From a virus: DNA of 64,000 bases. The notes beneath the pieces were generated by a model. The model was not told the origin of the DNA. It did no database searches and saw only the letters and a program-made list of their open reading frames with translations. A program made the translations under genes and the position numbers. The stretch is from positions 1 to 64,000 of IMG/VR virus record IMGVR_UViG_3300042894_002372. One strand, written 5' to 3'. Shown piece by piece: positions 40,482-49,184 of the stretch (its first letter is position 1; each line of letters begins with the position of its first letter).

Positions 40482-41662
40482 TTTTTAGGTTGCACTGCTG
40501 TTGGAACGTTTCGATACACACGCTTGGTAGGGTCGTACACAGTTTTCATTGGGCCTGCACCGGCCAACTGTTTGAGACGAGACATAGCCGCATCAAACTT
40601 GTCAGCATCCATATTGCCGACTTTTTCGCCTTCATCAATATCAGGCTCTGTCATTTTGCCTAGTCTAGAAATATGCGATTTGCTCATCAAGTGATCATCT
40701 TCCGCGTCCGGCTCTGTTCCGCCGTAACGACTAGCGTCTGCATGATGACGAATACCGGTTGCGGTCTTTTCAACTCGTCCTGGGGTAACAGGCGTAGTAT
40801 CCTGCTGGCCCGATGGAGGACGGCCACGGCCCCTCTCGCCCTCAGCCAGTTCGGGTTCTTGATTGGATTCAATGTAATCAGCCGCTGTGTCAATATAGTC
40901 AGCCGCATTAGTAATTTTCATTTGTACCCACTCTGGCATATTTTCGTTGTCATCCAACATGCCGTTGAGTCTGCGAGCCGCACGTACAATAGTGTTCAAT
41001 TGATCTTTTGCTTGGTCACCTTCGTAATCGTATTCGCCCGAGTCAGCGTGGTCAACAGAGTGGCCATCGCTGTCTACTTTGGCTTCCGCCATGCCTTGCT
41101 GACCGTAATCGGCTTCAATGTTATCCAACATACGATCATAAATTTGTTCAAAGTCATCATCGCCGTGATAGCCTGTATCGATAGAGATATCATCATACAT
41201 GTCTTGTATAGATTGTTCAATTTCTCGGCCGTATTTGCCTTGTTGTGCATTGTATAGCATGTCAAACCCGTTGTCGCCGGATCGTGCAACTTTGTGTAAA
41301 AATTCTTCAACATCATTGCTGCCAGTTTCCGCCACACCTTGAGGTTTATCGTTGGGGTTGGTAGTCAACATAAACTCTTTGTCTTTGTTGAACAGTTTGG
41401 CCTGCATTGTACGTGCGGCTTTGTTTGCGGCAGCCTTATCTTGGAATGCATAAGGATTGCCTGATTTGTCTCGGATCAGTTTTCCATTGAGGCGAATATA
41501 CCAAGTACTTGACTGCTGGTCAAGTGCATGATTCTCGTCATTGGCGCCACCGTCTGCACGATATGCTTGTGAGTCTTTGCCAAAGCCACTGGTGCTGTTA
41601 GCAACGTCACGTTCATATGCATCACGTGGGTCTCTCATTTCGTATAGATCATTTAGGTTCAT
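40478..41662 (-). CDS. Modular head-internal-type protein
   Basis: A 394-residue protein made of modules joined by repeated linkers. Module 1 (about 10-105): WYIRLNGKLIRDKSGNPYAF...LTTNP; linker QGVAE; module 2 with VEEFLHKVARSGDNGFDML; linker QGMAE; module 3 (about 200-270): GEYDYEGDQAKDQLNTIVRA...ADYIDTAADYIESN; linker ELAEGERGRGRPPSG (AT-hook-like); C-terminal basic tail. These modules recur in large marine phages without known roles. I read the GVAE-type linkers as likely prohead-protease sites. Confidence 0.6.
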   Translation of the reverse strand: MNLNDLYEMRDPRDAYERDVANSTSGFGKDSQAYRADGGANDENHALDQQSSTWYIRLNGKLIRDKSGNPYAFQDKAAANKAARTMQAKLFNKDKEFMLTTNPNDKPQGVAETGSNDVEEFLHKVARSGDNGFDMLYNAQQGKYGREIEQSIQDMYDDISIDTGYHGDDDFEQIYDRMLDNIEADYGQQGMAEAKVDSDGHSVDHADSGEYDYEGDQAKDQLNTIVRAARRLNGMLDDNENMPEWVQMKITNAADYIDTAADYIESNQEPELAEGERGRGRPPSGQQDTTPVTPGRVEKTATGIRHHADASRYGGTEPDAEDDHLMSKSHISRLGKMTEPDIDEGEKVGNMDADKFDAAMSRLKQLAGAGPMKTVYDPTKRVYRNVPTAVQPKK

Positions 41663-42360
41663 TATGCTTCCTCTACGTAGTCAGCTGACAGATCTTGTCG
41701 GCGTTGTCTAGCCTGGTACATTTCCAAGGCCATCTGTGCTTGGTCTAGATTTTTAAAACGGCTCTTCATTGCACGGTCACCATGACGAATTTCAAATCCC
41801 GCACGTTCGTCTCCGTATATTTCACATGAACGACCGTCTTCTAATGCAATGGTTTTAACCGGTGCTGATTCCGCATAGGTTGGTTCTTGCACAGGTGTTG
41901 TGGGCATTTGTACAATGGGATTCTCGTCAGTGGGATCTTCTGCAACAGCAGTGATTTGTTTGGCAATGATGCTGGCATCTTTCGCAGGCTTTTTACTGAT
42001 GTCACGATCTACTCGAACCGGGTCTTTTAAGTCAGTGTCTTTCTTTTCGTCAGCAATACTGTCAAGGTAGTCAGCAAAGGACTTTTTAACCTTGTCTAAC
42101 TTGTCTTCACTGGTCACTGCTTCTTCCAGGGCTTCCTCGTCGTGCTCGACACTTTCGCTGGAGCCAACCATGTAACCAGCACTGGGTGCTTTCTTGTTGG
42201 GATTGCCGCCTAGTACTGGACCTTGATCGGGCATTTTAAATAATGCAGGCATTTGTGGCACAGACCGTTGTTGTGCGTTCAATCCTTTTGAAACGCTATC
42301 TGGTGTGATAGTGCTTTCAATCAATGCAAGTCTCTGCATTATCGTGTAAATTTCATCCAT
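41662..42360 (-). CDS. Hypothetical modular protein
   Basis: A 232-residue protein. N-terminus MDEIYTIMQRLALIEST, with a LIE sequence that fits the T4-type (L/I)xE cleavage rule; a disordered acidic middle; AKQITAVAEDPTDE in the centre; and a C-terminal compact module RSCEIYGDERAGFEIRHGDRAMKSRF. No enzyme motif. One base overlap (TAATG-type) couples it to the next gene. Confidence 0.55.
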   Translation of the reverse strand: MDEIYTIMQRLALIESTITPDSVSKGLNAQQRSVPQMPALFKMPDQGPVLGGNPNKKAPSAGYMVGSSESVEHDEEALEEAVTSEDKLDKVKKSFADYLDSIADEKKDTDLKDPVRVDRDISKKPAKDASIIAKQITAVAEDPTDENPIVQMPTTPVQEPTYAESAPVKTIALEDGRSCEIYGDERAGFEIRHGDRAMKSRFKNLDQAQMALEMYQARQRRQDLSADYVEEA

Positions 42361-42361
42361 G

Positions 42362-42802
42362 TTATGCCCTCGCGTCCTTCAAATAACTTTTCAGTTGCCA
42401 CTGATACTTGCCGTGTTGGCTTTGGCGTTCTGCGGCAAAGTTTGCAATGTCTTCACGACCTTCGGCAGCACTGGCTTCGAAAACTTGGCGGCTAAGGTTG
42501 ATCATTATTTGGGTGTCTGCGAGTAATTCTTCCAGCATCAAGCGAGCACGTGGCACTTTGGTTTGATCCGGTATCTGTGTTAGTTCTAAAAAGCGGCTGA
42601 GACTGCCAGGGGCATATTCTTCTGTGGTGCGGATGTATTCAGCAATGGGATCTATAGCATCAAACGCATCTTCGTAGATCTTAGATAAAAACTTGTGCAA
42701 TTCACCAAAGTCTGGCCCTTCCACATTCCAATGAAAATAGTGTGCCTTCAAATAGTACGAAAATGTACTGGCCAAATAGGTCTTTAGTAAATCACTTAAC
42801 AT
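42362..42802 (-). CDS. dps: Dps-family ferritin-like protein
   Basis: A 146-residue four-helix protein. KAHYFHWNVEGPDFGELHKFLSKIYEDAFDAIDPIAEYI follows the Dps consensus, including the His of HWNV and the Asp-x-x-Ala-Glu of the ferroxidase site. Dps dodecamers bind DNA and oxidise iron with peroxide. No N-terminal basic tail is present. It sits among the modular head-type genes, so DNA or iron handling in the infected cell or virion are both possible. Confidence 0.85.
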   Translation of the reverse strand: MLSDLLKTYLASTFSYYLKAHYFHWNVEGPDFGELHKFLSKIYEDAFDAIDPIAEYIRTTEEYAPGSLSRFLELTQIPDQTKVPRARLMLEELLADTQIMINLSRQVFEASAAEGREDIANFAAERQSQHGKYQWQLKSYLKDARA

Positions 42803-42992
42803 TTGTTTTCCTTGCTTTCTTTCTCATACTTTTCGGGGTATTGGGAAAAGGGTCCGTGGTATATTTACCAGAAAAGAAACTATCGGGATTTCTTGACTGC
42901 ATGCCGCCCATGGGCATGGCCACAGTGGCAACGCTACCACTACTGGTGGCACCAACGGATGCATTTTCTTTGATAAATTCCTGAGCTCTCAT
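42792..42992 (-). CDS. Small protein with capsid-targeting-like N-terminus
   Basis: A 66-residue protein starting MRAQEFIKENASVG. The first nine residues closely match the capsid-targeting sequence of T4 internal proteins (EFIxE, cleaved after Glu). The rest (VATVAMPMGGMQSRNPDSFF...SMRKKARKTNVK) ends in a basic tail. Likely packaged and processed head peptide, by analogy. Confidence 0.6.
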   Translation of the reverse strand: MRAQEFIKENASVGATSSGSVATVAMPMGGMQSRNPDSFFSGKYTTDPFPNTPKSMRKKARKTNVK

Positions 42993-43270
42993 GTGAGTAT
43001 CTTTAGTAGATTTCCTTTGATTTTTCCGGGACCGTAATCCACACGCATATTTAAAACACGTATGGTGGCACCGGGAGAATTGACAAGTTCGTAACTGATT
43101 ACATATTCGCCTGGCTCTGCTTCGATCTGTATCATTTCTTCAAGATACTCATCTCGCCAACGCCAGGTTCTTTCAGCAAATAATTCGTCATCTACGTAAA
43201 CGCGGTAAACAGGTGGAGTTTCAGTCCAACTGCAATCAACGTCACATAGCACACGAATAAATTGTTTCAT
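42989..43270 (-). CDS. Small beta-rich hypothetical protein
   Basis: A 93-residue protein (VYRVYVDDELFAERTWRW...PGATIRVLNMRVDYGPGK), probably a beta sandwich. The late motif CTAAATA (43275-43281) ends four bases before the ATG. Similar in style to 55773-56207. Structural role is a guess. Confidence 0.6.
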   Translation of the reverse strand: MKQFIRVLCDVDCSWTETPPVYRVYVDDELFAERTWRWRDEYLEEMIQIEAEPGEYVISYELVNSPGATIRVLNMRVDYGPGKIKGNLLKILT

Positions 43271-43321
43271 TGTGTATTTAGTGTTATTAACCGCATAGTT
43301 AAATTACAAATAAGTATCTAT

Positions 43322-45274
43322 ATGGCCAACATAACAATTCCTATAGTATCTAAACGCACCGCACCGGTAGTAACAGGTGACGGCGGCGCACGTGATTTAG
43401 CTATGATTGAAACCATGAAACGCATGGCCGCTAGGCCCGAGCGCACAAGAAAAAATTTAACCCCTGTAAATTTACAATCAAATGTGTCAAGAAACACTCG
43501 TGTGGCACTGATACTTGCCCCAGAATGGGGTCCATATATTCCACCTTATAATCTTGCTAGACTGACCGCACTATCTAAAGCATCCGGGTATGCCACACAA
43601 TGTTTTGACATAAACATCGCGGCCTATCACTACGGAGATAAAGACCAGTGGAACGGATACAATGATTGGCGCTGGAAAAATGAAACATATTTTACTGACA
43701 TACACAGATCTATTGAACCGTTGTTGATCGAATACATTGACAAGATTGTTGCGTTTAACCCCACTGTTGTGGGTTTCAGCATTTATTACAGCAATAACCA
43801 ATGTACCAACTGGATTATACAACAACTAAGACAGCGTATCCCAGATGTAAGAATTATAGCAGGTGGGCCACAGGCCACGCAAGAACAACTTATTGCACCG
43901 GAGTTAATGGACCACATTGTGGTAGGTGAAGGAGAGATTATTTTCATGGATCTACTAGACAAGGTTGAAAATAACATAGTAATTACCGAGCATATACATC
44001 GCCACGACAAAGGTATTCGAATTGACCTTGACAGTATGCCCATACCAGACTACAGTGATTTTGATCTAAGCCTGTACACTATGGGCACAGGTATATCTTC
44101 TGAAATGAGTCGAGGCTGTGTGGCCAAATGTCAGTTTTGCAGTGAAACCACATTCTGGAGATATCGTAACAGGCAGGCGTTAAGCATTGTTGACGAAGTG
44201 GAATTCAATTACAATCAATACGGAATTAAAACAGTTTGGTTCATTGACAGTTTGGTCAACGGTGACCTAACAGAGCTACGTCAGTTTGCTCAAGAAATTG
44301 TAGCACGTAAAATAGATATTGACTGGCTAGGATATGCTAGATGTGATCATCGTATGGACATCAAATACTTGCAAGATCTCAAATCCAGTGGGTGTGCAGT
44401 ATTAAATTTTGGAGTTGAATCAGGATCTAATCATGTTCTTCAATTGATGAAAAAAAATGTCAAACGTGAAGCAGTAGAACAGAATCTAACTGACATGACA
44501 GTGATTGGCCTACACGCATTTACAAATTGGTTTACAGGATTCCCGGGCGAGACACAAAATGATGCTGCCGAAACAATGACACTACTATGGCGCACAAGAA
44601 ATACCACCATCACTGGCCGAAACTTTGGAATCTGTAATCTAAATCCAGACACGCCGTTGTCACAGAATAGAGAAGACTTTGATGTAAGTCGTGGGCACTA
44701 TGGCGGACATTGGGTGACCAATGATTATACAAATACAATTCTGCACAGATTAGTCAGATATAAATCCGCTAACATAATACTCAACCATTTGCACTGCGAC
44801 AACCGGACCCCGCCAGGTATTCAATCCCGACCGGAACGCCCGGGTATTGAATCGCACTATGAATTGTTGTACGACAAAAACAACATACAAGATATCATAC
44901 CCTACGAAATGTTTGACTATGCCATAATCAAGCTGTCAACAAATCCCATTGCTGATTCGTTGGTAAACGAAATATGGCCGTTGTTACGAGTATTATGGTT
45001 GGCAGTGGGCGAATTTAAATTGGATGTGAGATTTGATCCCACAATTGATTTGCCAGAATTCGGGCCTGGATCGTGTTTGAATGATGGCTTGCGTCCCAAT
45101 GATTATTTTAAAGCACATTACAAATTTGAAATTGGCAGACATGGTGCGTGGCATGCGGATTTTGCTACAGAATTACAAGCAGGCGGCCCCAATGGCAATC
45201 CCACTCAGGACGGAAAAACCTATGCATTTACTCATGCATGGCAAGGCACCGGAACCTGGGATCGCCCCGAATAA
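43322..45274 (+). CDS. B12-binding-domain radical SAM protein, plus-strand island
   Basis: A 650-residue protein. Start at MANITIPIVSK: the motif CAAATAAGTATC ends four bases upstream. Residues about 60-230 resemble a cobalamin-binding Rossmann domain (VALILAPEWGPYIPPYNLARL; VVGFSIYYSN; RIIAGGPQAT; HIVVGEGEI). SRGCVAKCQFC gives C-x3-C-x2-C near residue 270; GVESGSNHVLQLMKK and WFTGFPGET follow the family. Members do methylations, ring contractions or similar. Coupled with the desaturase gene downstream. Confidence 0.88.
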   Translation: MANITIPIVSKRTAPVVTGDGGARDLAMIETMKRMAARPERTRKNLTPVNLQSNVSRNTRVALILAPEWGPYIPPYNLARLTALSKASGYATQCFDINIAAYHYGDKDQWNGYNDWRWKNETYFTDIHRSIEPLLIEYIDKIVAFNPTVVGFSIYYSNNQCTNWIIQQLRQRIPDVRIIAGGPQATQEQLIAPELMDHIVVGEGEIIFMDLLDKVENNIVITEHIHRHDKGIRIDLDSMPIPDYSDFDLSLYTMGTGISSEMSRGCVAKCQFCSETTFWRYRNRQALSIVDEVEFNYNQYGIKTVWFIDSLVNGDLTELRQFAQEIVARKIDIDWLGYARCDHRMDIKYLQDLKSSGCAVLNFGVESGSNHVLQLMKKNVKREAVEQNLTDMTVIGLHAFTNWFTGFPGETQNDAAETMTLLWRTRNTTITGRNFGICNLNPDTPLSQNREDFDVSRGHYGGHWVTNDYTNTILHRLVRYKSANIILNHLHCDNRTPPGIQSRPERPGIESHYELLYDKNNIQDIIPYEMFDYAIIKLSTNPIADSLVNEIWPLLRVLWLAVGEFKLDVRFDPTIDLPEFGPGSCLNDGLRPNDYFKAHYKFEIGRHGAWHADFATELQAGGPNGNPTQDGKTYAFTHAWQGTGTWDRPE

Positions 45275-45305
45275 CAATTTAGCAGTAGTTTTGCTTAAAT
45301 ACTCA

Positions 45306-46010
45306 ATGACTGAACTTATCTATACCCTAATAGTCACACATATCACTATAATCTGTGTTACATTATACCTACATCGCGGGCAAGCACATCGCGGCATTGT
45401 TTTTACTCCTGTGTTAGAACACTTCATGCGCTTTTGGTTATGGGGAACTACCGGCATGGTGACCAAACAATGGGTTAGCATCCATCGCAAACATCACAGA
45501 TTTAGTGATGCAGAAGGTGATCCACATACTCCGCATGTGTACGGCATAGGTCGTGTGTTGTTCCGTGGCGCAGGCCTGTATCACTCAGCCAGCCGAGATG
45601 CTGACATGGTGGCACAATATGGCGTAGGTACACCGGATGACTGGATGGAACGCAATGTGTACACTGCACACAGCAGACTGGGCATTGTGTTAATGCTGGC
45701 AGTTGATGTTGCGTTGTTTGGTGTGTGGGGTGTGTTAATCTGGGGTATACAAATGGCATGGATACCGTTCTGGGCAGCCGGAGTTATCAACGGCATTGGA
45801 CATTGGTGGGGATATAGAAATGGCGAAACTAAAGATCACAGCAGAAACATTGTGCCTTGGGATATTGTTGTTGGTGGCGAATGCCTGCATAACAACCATC
45901 ATCTGGATCCTGCTAACCCTCGACTGAGCCGTCGTTGGTTTGAATTTGATGCAGGATGGATGTGGCTCACAGTATTTAGACTAGTAGGACTGGCTCGCTT
46001 ACGTAGTTAA
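45306..46010 (+). CDS. Membrane fatty acid desaturase
   Basis: A 234-residue protein with the three His boxes of acyl desaturases: HRGQAH near residue 24, HRKHH near 61 and HNNHH near 197, and several hydrophobic segments (ELIYTLIVTHITIICVTL; MLAVDVALFGVWGVLIWG). It inserts a double bond into fatty acids, di-iron dependent, in the inner membrane. The late motif TTAAATA ends four bases before the ATG. Its stop shares bases with the convergent 46007-46195 gene. It may alter host membrane fluidity. Confidence 0.9.
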   Translation: MTELIYTLIVTHITIICVTLYLHRGQAHRGIVFTPVLEHFMRFWLWGTTGMVTKQWVSIHRKHHRFSDAEGDPHTPHVYGIGRVLFRGAGLYHSASRDADMVAQYGVGTPDDWMERNVYTAHSRLGIVLMLAVDVALFGVWGVLIWGIQMAWIPFWAAGVINGIGHWWGYRNGETKDHSRNIVPWDIVVGGECLHNNHHLDPANPRLSRRWFEFDAGWMWLTVFRLVGLARLRS

Positions 46011-46195
46011 CGCAGTTCTTTGATTGAGCCCACGTGCCAATCTTCAATGCGGTACTGTGCTTTGATCATTTGTCTGGCCACATGAGTGTTGGGAGCCCAG
46101 ACCACTGCATCAACCCAGCCCACATATCCAGGATTTTGAACACGCACTTTGGCAGTCCATTGCTTTGCACCTCGAACGATTTCTTTGGCTCGCAT
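46007..46195 (-). CDS. Small protein with capsid-targeting-like N-terminus
   Basis: A 62-residue protein starting MRAKEIVRGAKQW, a weaker version of the MRAxEF tag. The rest (GYVGWVDAVVWAPNTHVARQMIKAQY) is one compact domain known from phage proteins as an unassigned module. The ATG overlaps the upstream TGA (TGATG). Confidence 0.55.
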   Translation of the reverse strand: MRAKEIVRGAKQWTAKVRVQNPGYVGWVDAVVWAPNTHVARQMIKAQYRIEDWHVGSIKELR

Positions 46196-47688
46196 CAGCA
46201 GTTCCAGCGACGACGTGCTTTACAGATGGCCTTGTCTGGCGTTTTGGCACATGAAATACTGTGCATCTTCATTTGTCCGCGACTGCGGCTACAATAACTC
46301 TTTCTACGCTTGCTGGCCTTGCTACCCCGCTTTAGTTTGCTGGGTTTGGTAGTCACAGCAGTCTTTAGTTTAGAACCAGGATTCTCTCTGCGATAAGCAT
46401 TCACAGCCTTTTGACTCATGCCTGCAGTACGATCTCGTTTGTTGGCCTTTTGCCAGTCTTCGTTCAGTTGCGAAGTCACAGCAAACGCATACAGTTCATC
46501 TTCGGTCAGGCTTTCTAGGTCCTCCCATACTGCTTCAGCATCTACACCATTTTGTTCAGCAATGCCTTCGATAATAGATTCAATAAGATCAAACTCTTCT
46601 GTCAAGCCTTCTTCAGCATTGGGTTTGTCACGGAGTGGGCCGCCTGTGACCCAGGCATCGCAGGTTCTACGGCTGGCACATTTGAATTTTAAGAACTTAC
46701 AATAACCCATCTCACCTGCATCAATTACACCGGCTGCATCCGCAGGAGAGTCACTGTCGATGCCTTGAGCAATGCAGTCCAGGGTGTGTTGACGTATATC
46801 AAAAGCCGCACAGTTGCCGCATAGGCTCGACTTGGCTTCGTCTACTGAGTCCAAGTTCCACTCATCAACTTTTTTCATCCAGAACTTAGTGTTGGGCATG
46901 TCTGGATTTAGCGGCCCATAGCCATAGTCATCAATGGCTTTTTGTCTGTTCTTGAGATTGAGTGTAATGTCTTGTGTAGCAGGCGGGCACTTGTTATCAG
47001 AGTCTTCTACTATGCTTTCAGCAGACACACAGTTGGGAACCTGACGGCCACCTTTGTTCTTCATGCCCTGTTGTTGATAACCGTCCCAGCATTTTTCATC
47101 CAGTTGTGCTTCCGCCGCCCCTTGTTCATCTATGCTTTCTCCAGTACCTACGTTATGTCTAAATTCAATGGCCTTAGTATCTGTGTTGTATATTGTAAAG
47201 TAAGTGTTTGGATCGTGCGTTTCTTTGGCCATTGATTTAACAACTTCAAAAGCTTCGTTTTTAGTTAATACTTTTGAAGATACATCTTTGCTGTTGATAT
47301 AAACTTTATAAACTCTATCCCGGCCACTATTTAAATTCAAATCTCGATTTACTCCTAGTCTTTCGTCAGGAGATAATACTTTATTTTTAAACCAACGGAA
47401 CAATAACCAGAAGAAATAGGACATAGCAATGCCATTGACTACCATTTGGGCAACATCGTTAAAGCCTTCCGCCACACCTTCTGATTTGTTGCCATAGTTG
47501 CCCGCACCTTTTTTGCGACACTGTACCAGTCGACCGGATGCATAAGCACTGGGCCATACTTTTGCACTAGCCTTGACCTTGTAGTAGCAGGCATCTTTCT
47601 TTTCCATCAGATCTGAATATTCAACCACAGGTCCACCACAGTGCGGACAAGTGTGTTGTGATTCTGTAATGATATCTTTTATGTTCAT
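46195..47688 (-). CDS. Large modular Cys-rich head-internal-type protein
   Basis: A 497-residue protein. N-terminus MNIKDIITE fits the (I/L)xE cleavage rule. Then a zinc-ribbon-like CPHCGG; a KVKASAKVWPSAYASGRL module ending GNYGNKSEGVAE; a segment with one hydrophobic stretch (MSYFFWLLFRWF); IDEQGAAE; CWDGYQQQGMKNKGGRQVPNCV; a Cys-rich module (LCGNCAAFD...CASRRTCDAW); GIAEQNG; and a basic C-terminus (KAVNAYRRENPGSKLKTAV...RRKSYCSR...RRRWNC), which resembles the DUF6321-type module. No enzyme motif. Modules joined by xGxAE linkers. Confidence 0.6.
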   Translation of the reverse strand: MNIKDIITESQHTCPHCGGPVVEYSDLMEKKDACYYKVKASAKVWPSAYASGRLVQCRKKGAGNYGNKSEGVAEGFNDVAQMVVNGIAMSYFFWLLFRWFKNKVLSPDERLGVNRDLNLNSGRDRVYKVYINSKDVSSKVLTKNEAFEVVKSMAKETHDPNTYFTIYNTDTKAIEFRHNVGTGESIDEQGAAEAQLDEKCWDGYQQQGMKNKGGRQVPNCVSAESIVEDSDNKCPPATQDITLNLKNRQKAIDDYGYGPLNPDMPNTKFWMKKVDEWNLDSVDEAKSSLCGNCAAFDIRQHTLDCIAQGIDSDSPADAAGVIDAGEMGYCKFLKFKCASRRTCDAWVTGGPLRDKPNAEEGLTEEFDLIESIIEGIAEQNGVDAEAVWEDLESLTEDELYAFAVTSQLNEDWQKANKRDRTAGMSQKAVNAYRRENPGSKLKTAVTTKPSKLKRGSKASKRRKSYCSRSRGQMKMHSISCAKTPDKAICKARRRWNC

Positions 47689-48119
47689 TTTTTAGTTCCT
47701 TTTGTGCTGACATTTATTGCTGGTCCTGAACGATTGGCATTGGGATCTTTACGGCGTTTTCTGGCTGCGGCACTGGCCCGGCCTTTTTTACCCAGAGCAT
47801 GTGCTTTGGCCTGTGGCAAACACTTGGGTTTGCCTTCTGATTCCGACCCTCGAGCACAGTCACCACGTATTTTACCGTCGGGTCCAAAGCGTACCCATTT
47901 GTCTTTGAACCAGTCACGAAGATTTTCATTCACGTGTGTGTTGGCATGTGCCTCACACATGCCACATGTTTCACACACCATTTCCATTTCAACTGATTCG
48001 TTCTGTTTTCGTTTACCGGCACAGTGCGCCTTTTGTGAGAAGCCTCGAGGGTGGCTGCAATTGATACTGCTTTTGTATTTTTTGCTCCACTTTTCGAATA
48101 CAAACTCACTTGCTTTCAT
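47685..48119 (-). CDS. Modular Cys-rich basic protein with targeting-like N-terminus
   Basis: A 144-residue protein starting MKASEFVFEKW. Module INCSHPRGFSQKAHCAGKR, then VCETCGMCEAHANTHVNE (Cys/His metal-site-like), then WFKDKWVRFGPDGKIRGDC, KPKCLPQAKAHALGKKGR and a basic tail, resembling the DUF5872-type module. Probably binds nucleic acid in the head; inference. Confidence 0.6.
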   Translation of the reverse strand: MKASEFVFEKWSKKYKSSINCSHPRGFSQKAHCAGKRKQNESVEMEMVCETCGMCEAHANTHVNENLRDWFKDKWVRFGPDGKIRGDCARGSESEGKPKCLPQAKAHALGKKGRASAAARKRRKDPNANRSGPAINVSTKGTKK

Positions 48120-49183
48120 TTTTTCTTACCTCGTCTCATATTTAGTTGCCACTGTGCCATCCTGCGGCGTTCACCTGTGCTGGATCCAGCAATCTTTTCC
48201 AGTTGGCCCAAGGTGGCTTTTTTAGGAATCCCTACTCGCTTGCTCAAGCCCTTGCGTCCAGGATTCTTACCATCTGCAAAATTCTCTGCTACACCTTGCT
48301 TGGGAATCAACAATTCAGGCATACGATACTCACTGACATCTACTGGATATGGCTGTAGTGATGCTTTGTATAATTCAGCATATTGTTCTTGTTCTTCAGG
48401 TGTCTTGGCTCTGTAAAACTTGTTGGCAATGGCCATGTCGCCTACTAAAGTTCCTGGTGGAATTGAAATCTTTTTTGGACCATAGTATTTTAATTTGTCA
48501 GAATCTTTGTTGGTCAAACTGTAAAAGGTTGATTCCCATTTGTCTGGATGCAGGGCATATTGTGCAGTTGCTCTTTCTGGCACAAACTCTGCAAGTGTAT
48601 CTGCACCAGGATGAAATTTACCTAACTTGGATAAACTTATAGCAGTATCATTGCTTTCGCCTTCCGCCACACCTTGTGGGCCCTGTTCAACAGCTACATA
48701 AGCAGGACCGGTATAACCATCTGGATACTTATGAAAGTGCTGAATAGTTCTATGCCAACCTTCTAGCAAATCATAACCATCGGGACGTTTAACAAGTATC
48801 ACAGGTTCTCTACGAACACCACCTTGTTGTTGTGCTAATGCCGCTTGAGTGGCATGTCTTTCTTTGTCTTTTGGAACACCCATACCTAAATCACTACTCC
48901 CACCGGCACGGCCTATTAATAGTTGTTTAGTCTTTGGATCAAACATATCCATTGTAAACTTCATATCGGGTATCAGTTGCCATTTAGTGTTAATAGTAAG
49001 ACCTGCACCTTGCACTTTTTCTATAATGCCGTTTTTAACAGCGTCTGCAGGGAGATTACTAAAATTGCCTTTGTTGGGTACTAGCCAATCTTTAAGGACA
49101 TACTCAGGCCAAGTGGGCAACAGACTCTTAACATATTGTAATAGTCTATCTCTATATTCGATTAAAAATTCATTGGCTCGCAT
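48116..49183 (-). CDS. Modular protein with ParB-like core and targeting-like N-terminus
   Basis: A 355-residue protein starting MRANEFLIEYRDRLL; LIE fits the T4 cleavage rule. Residues about 130-190 have EPVILVKRPDGYDLLEGWHRTIQ, the pattern of ParB/Srx-fold domains. Linkers GPQGVAEGESNDT and KQGVAENFADG separate a middle domain and a basic C-terminal module (GRKGLSKRVGIPKKATLGQL...AQWQLNMRRGKKK). Activity of the ParB-like part cannot be read. Confidence 0.6.
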   Translation of the reverse strand: MRANEFLIEYRDRLLQYVKSLLPTWPEYVLKDWLVPNKGNFSNLPADAVKNGIIEKVQGAGLTINTKWQLIPDMKFTMDMFDPKTKQLLIGRAGGSSDLGMGVPKDKERHATQAALAQQQGGVRREPVILVKRPDGYDLLEGWHRTIQHFHKYPDGYTGPAYVAVEQGPQGVAEGESNDTAISLSKLGKFHPGADTLAEFVPERATAQYALHPDKWESTFYSLTNKDSDKLKYYGPKKISIPPGTLVGDMAIANKFYRAKTPEEQEQYAELYKASLQPYPVDVSEYRMPELLIPKQGVAENFADGKNPGRKGLSKRVGIPKKATLGQLEKIAGSSTGERRRMAQWQLNMRRGKKK

Positions 49184-49184
49184 G

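Noticed and set aside
45081-45305. 75-residue N-terminal extension of the desaturase
   Set aside because: It lies inside the radical SAM gene in another frame; the late motif and desaturase start agree on 45306.
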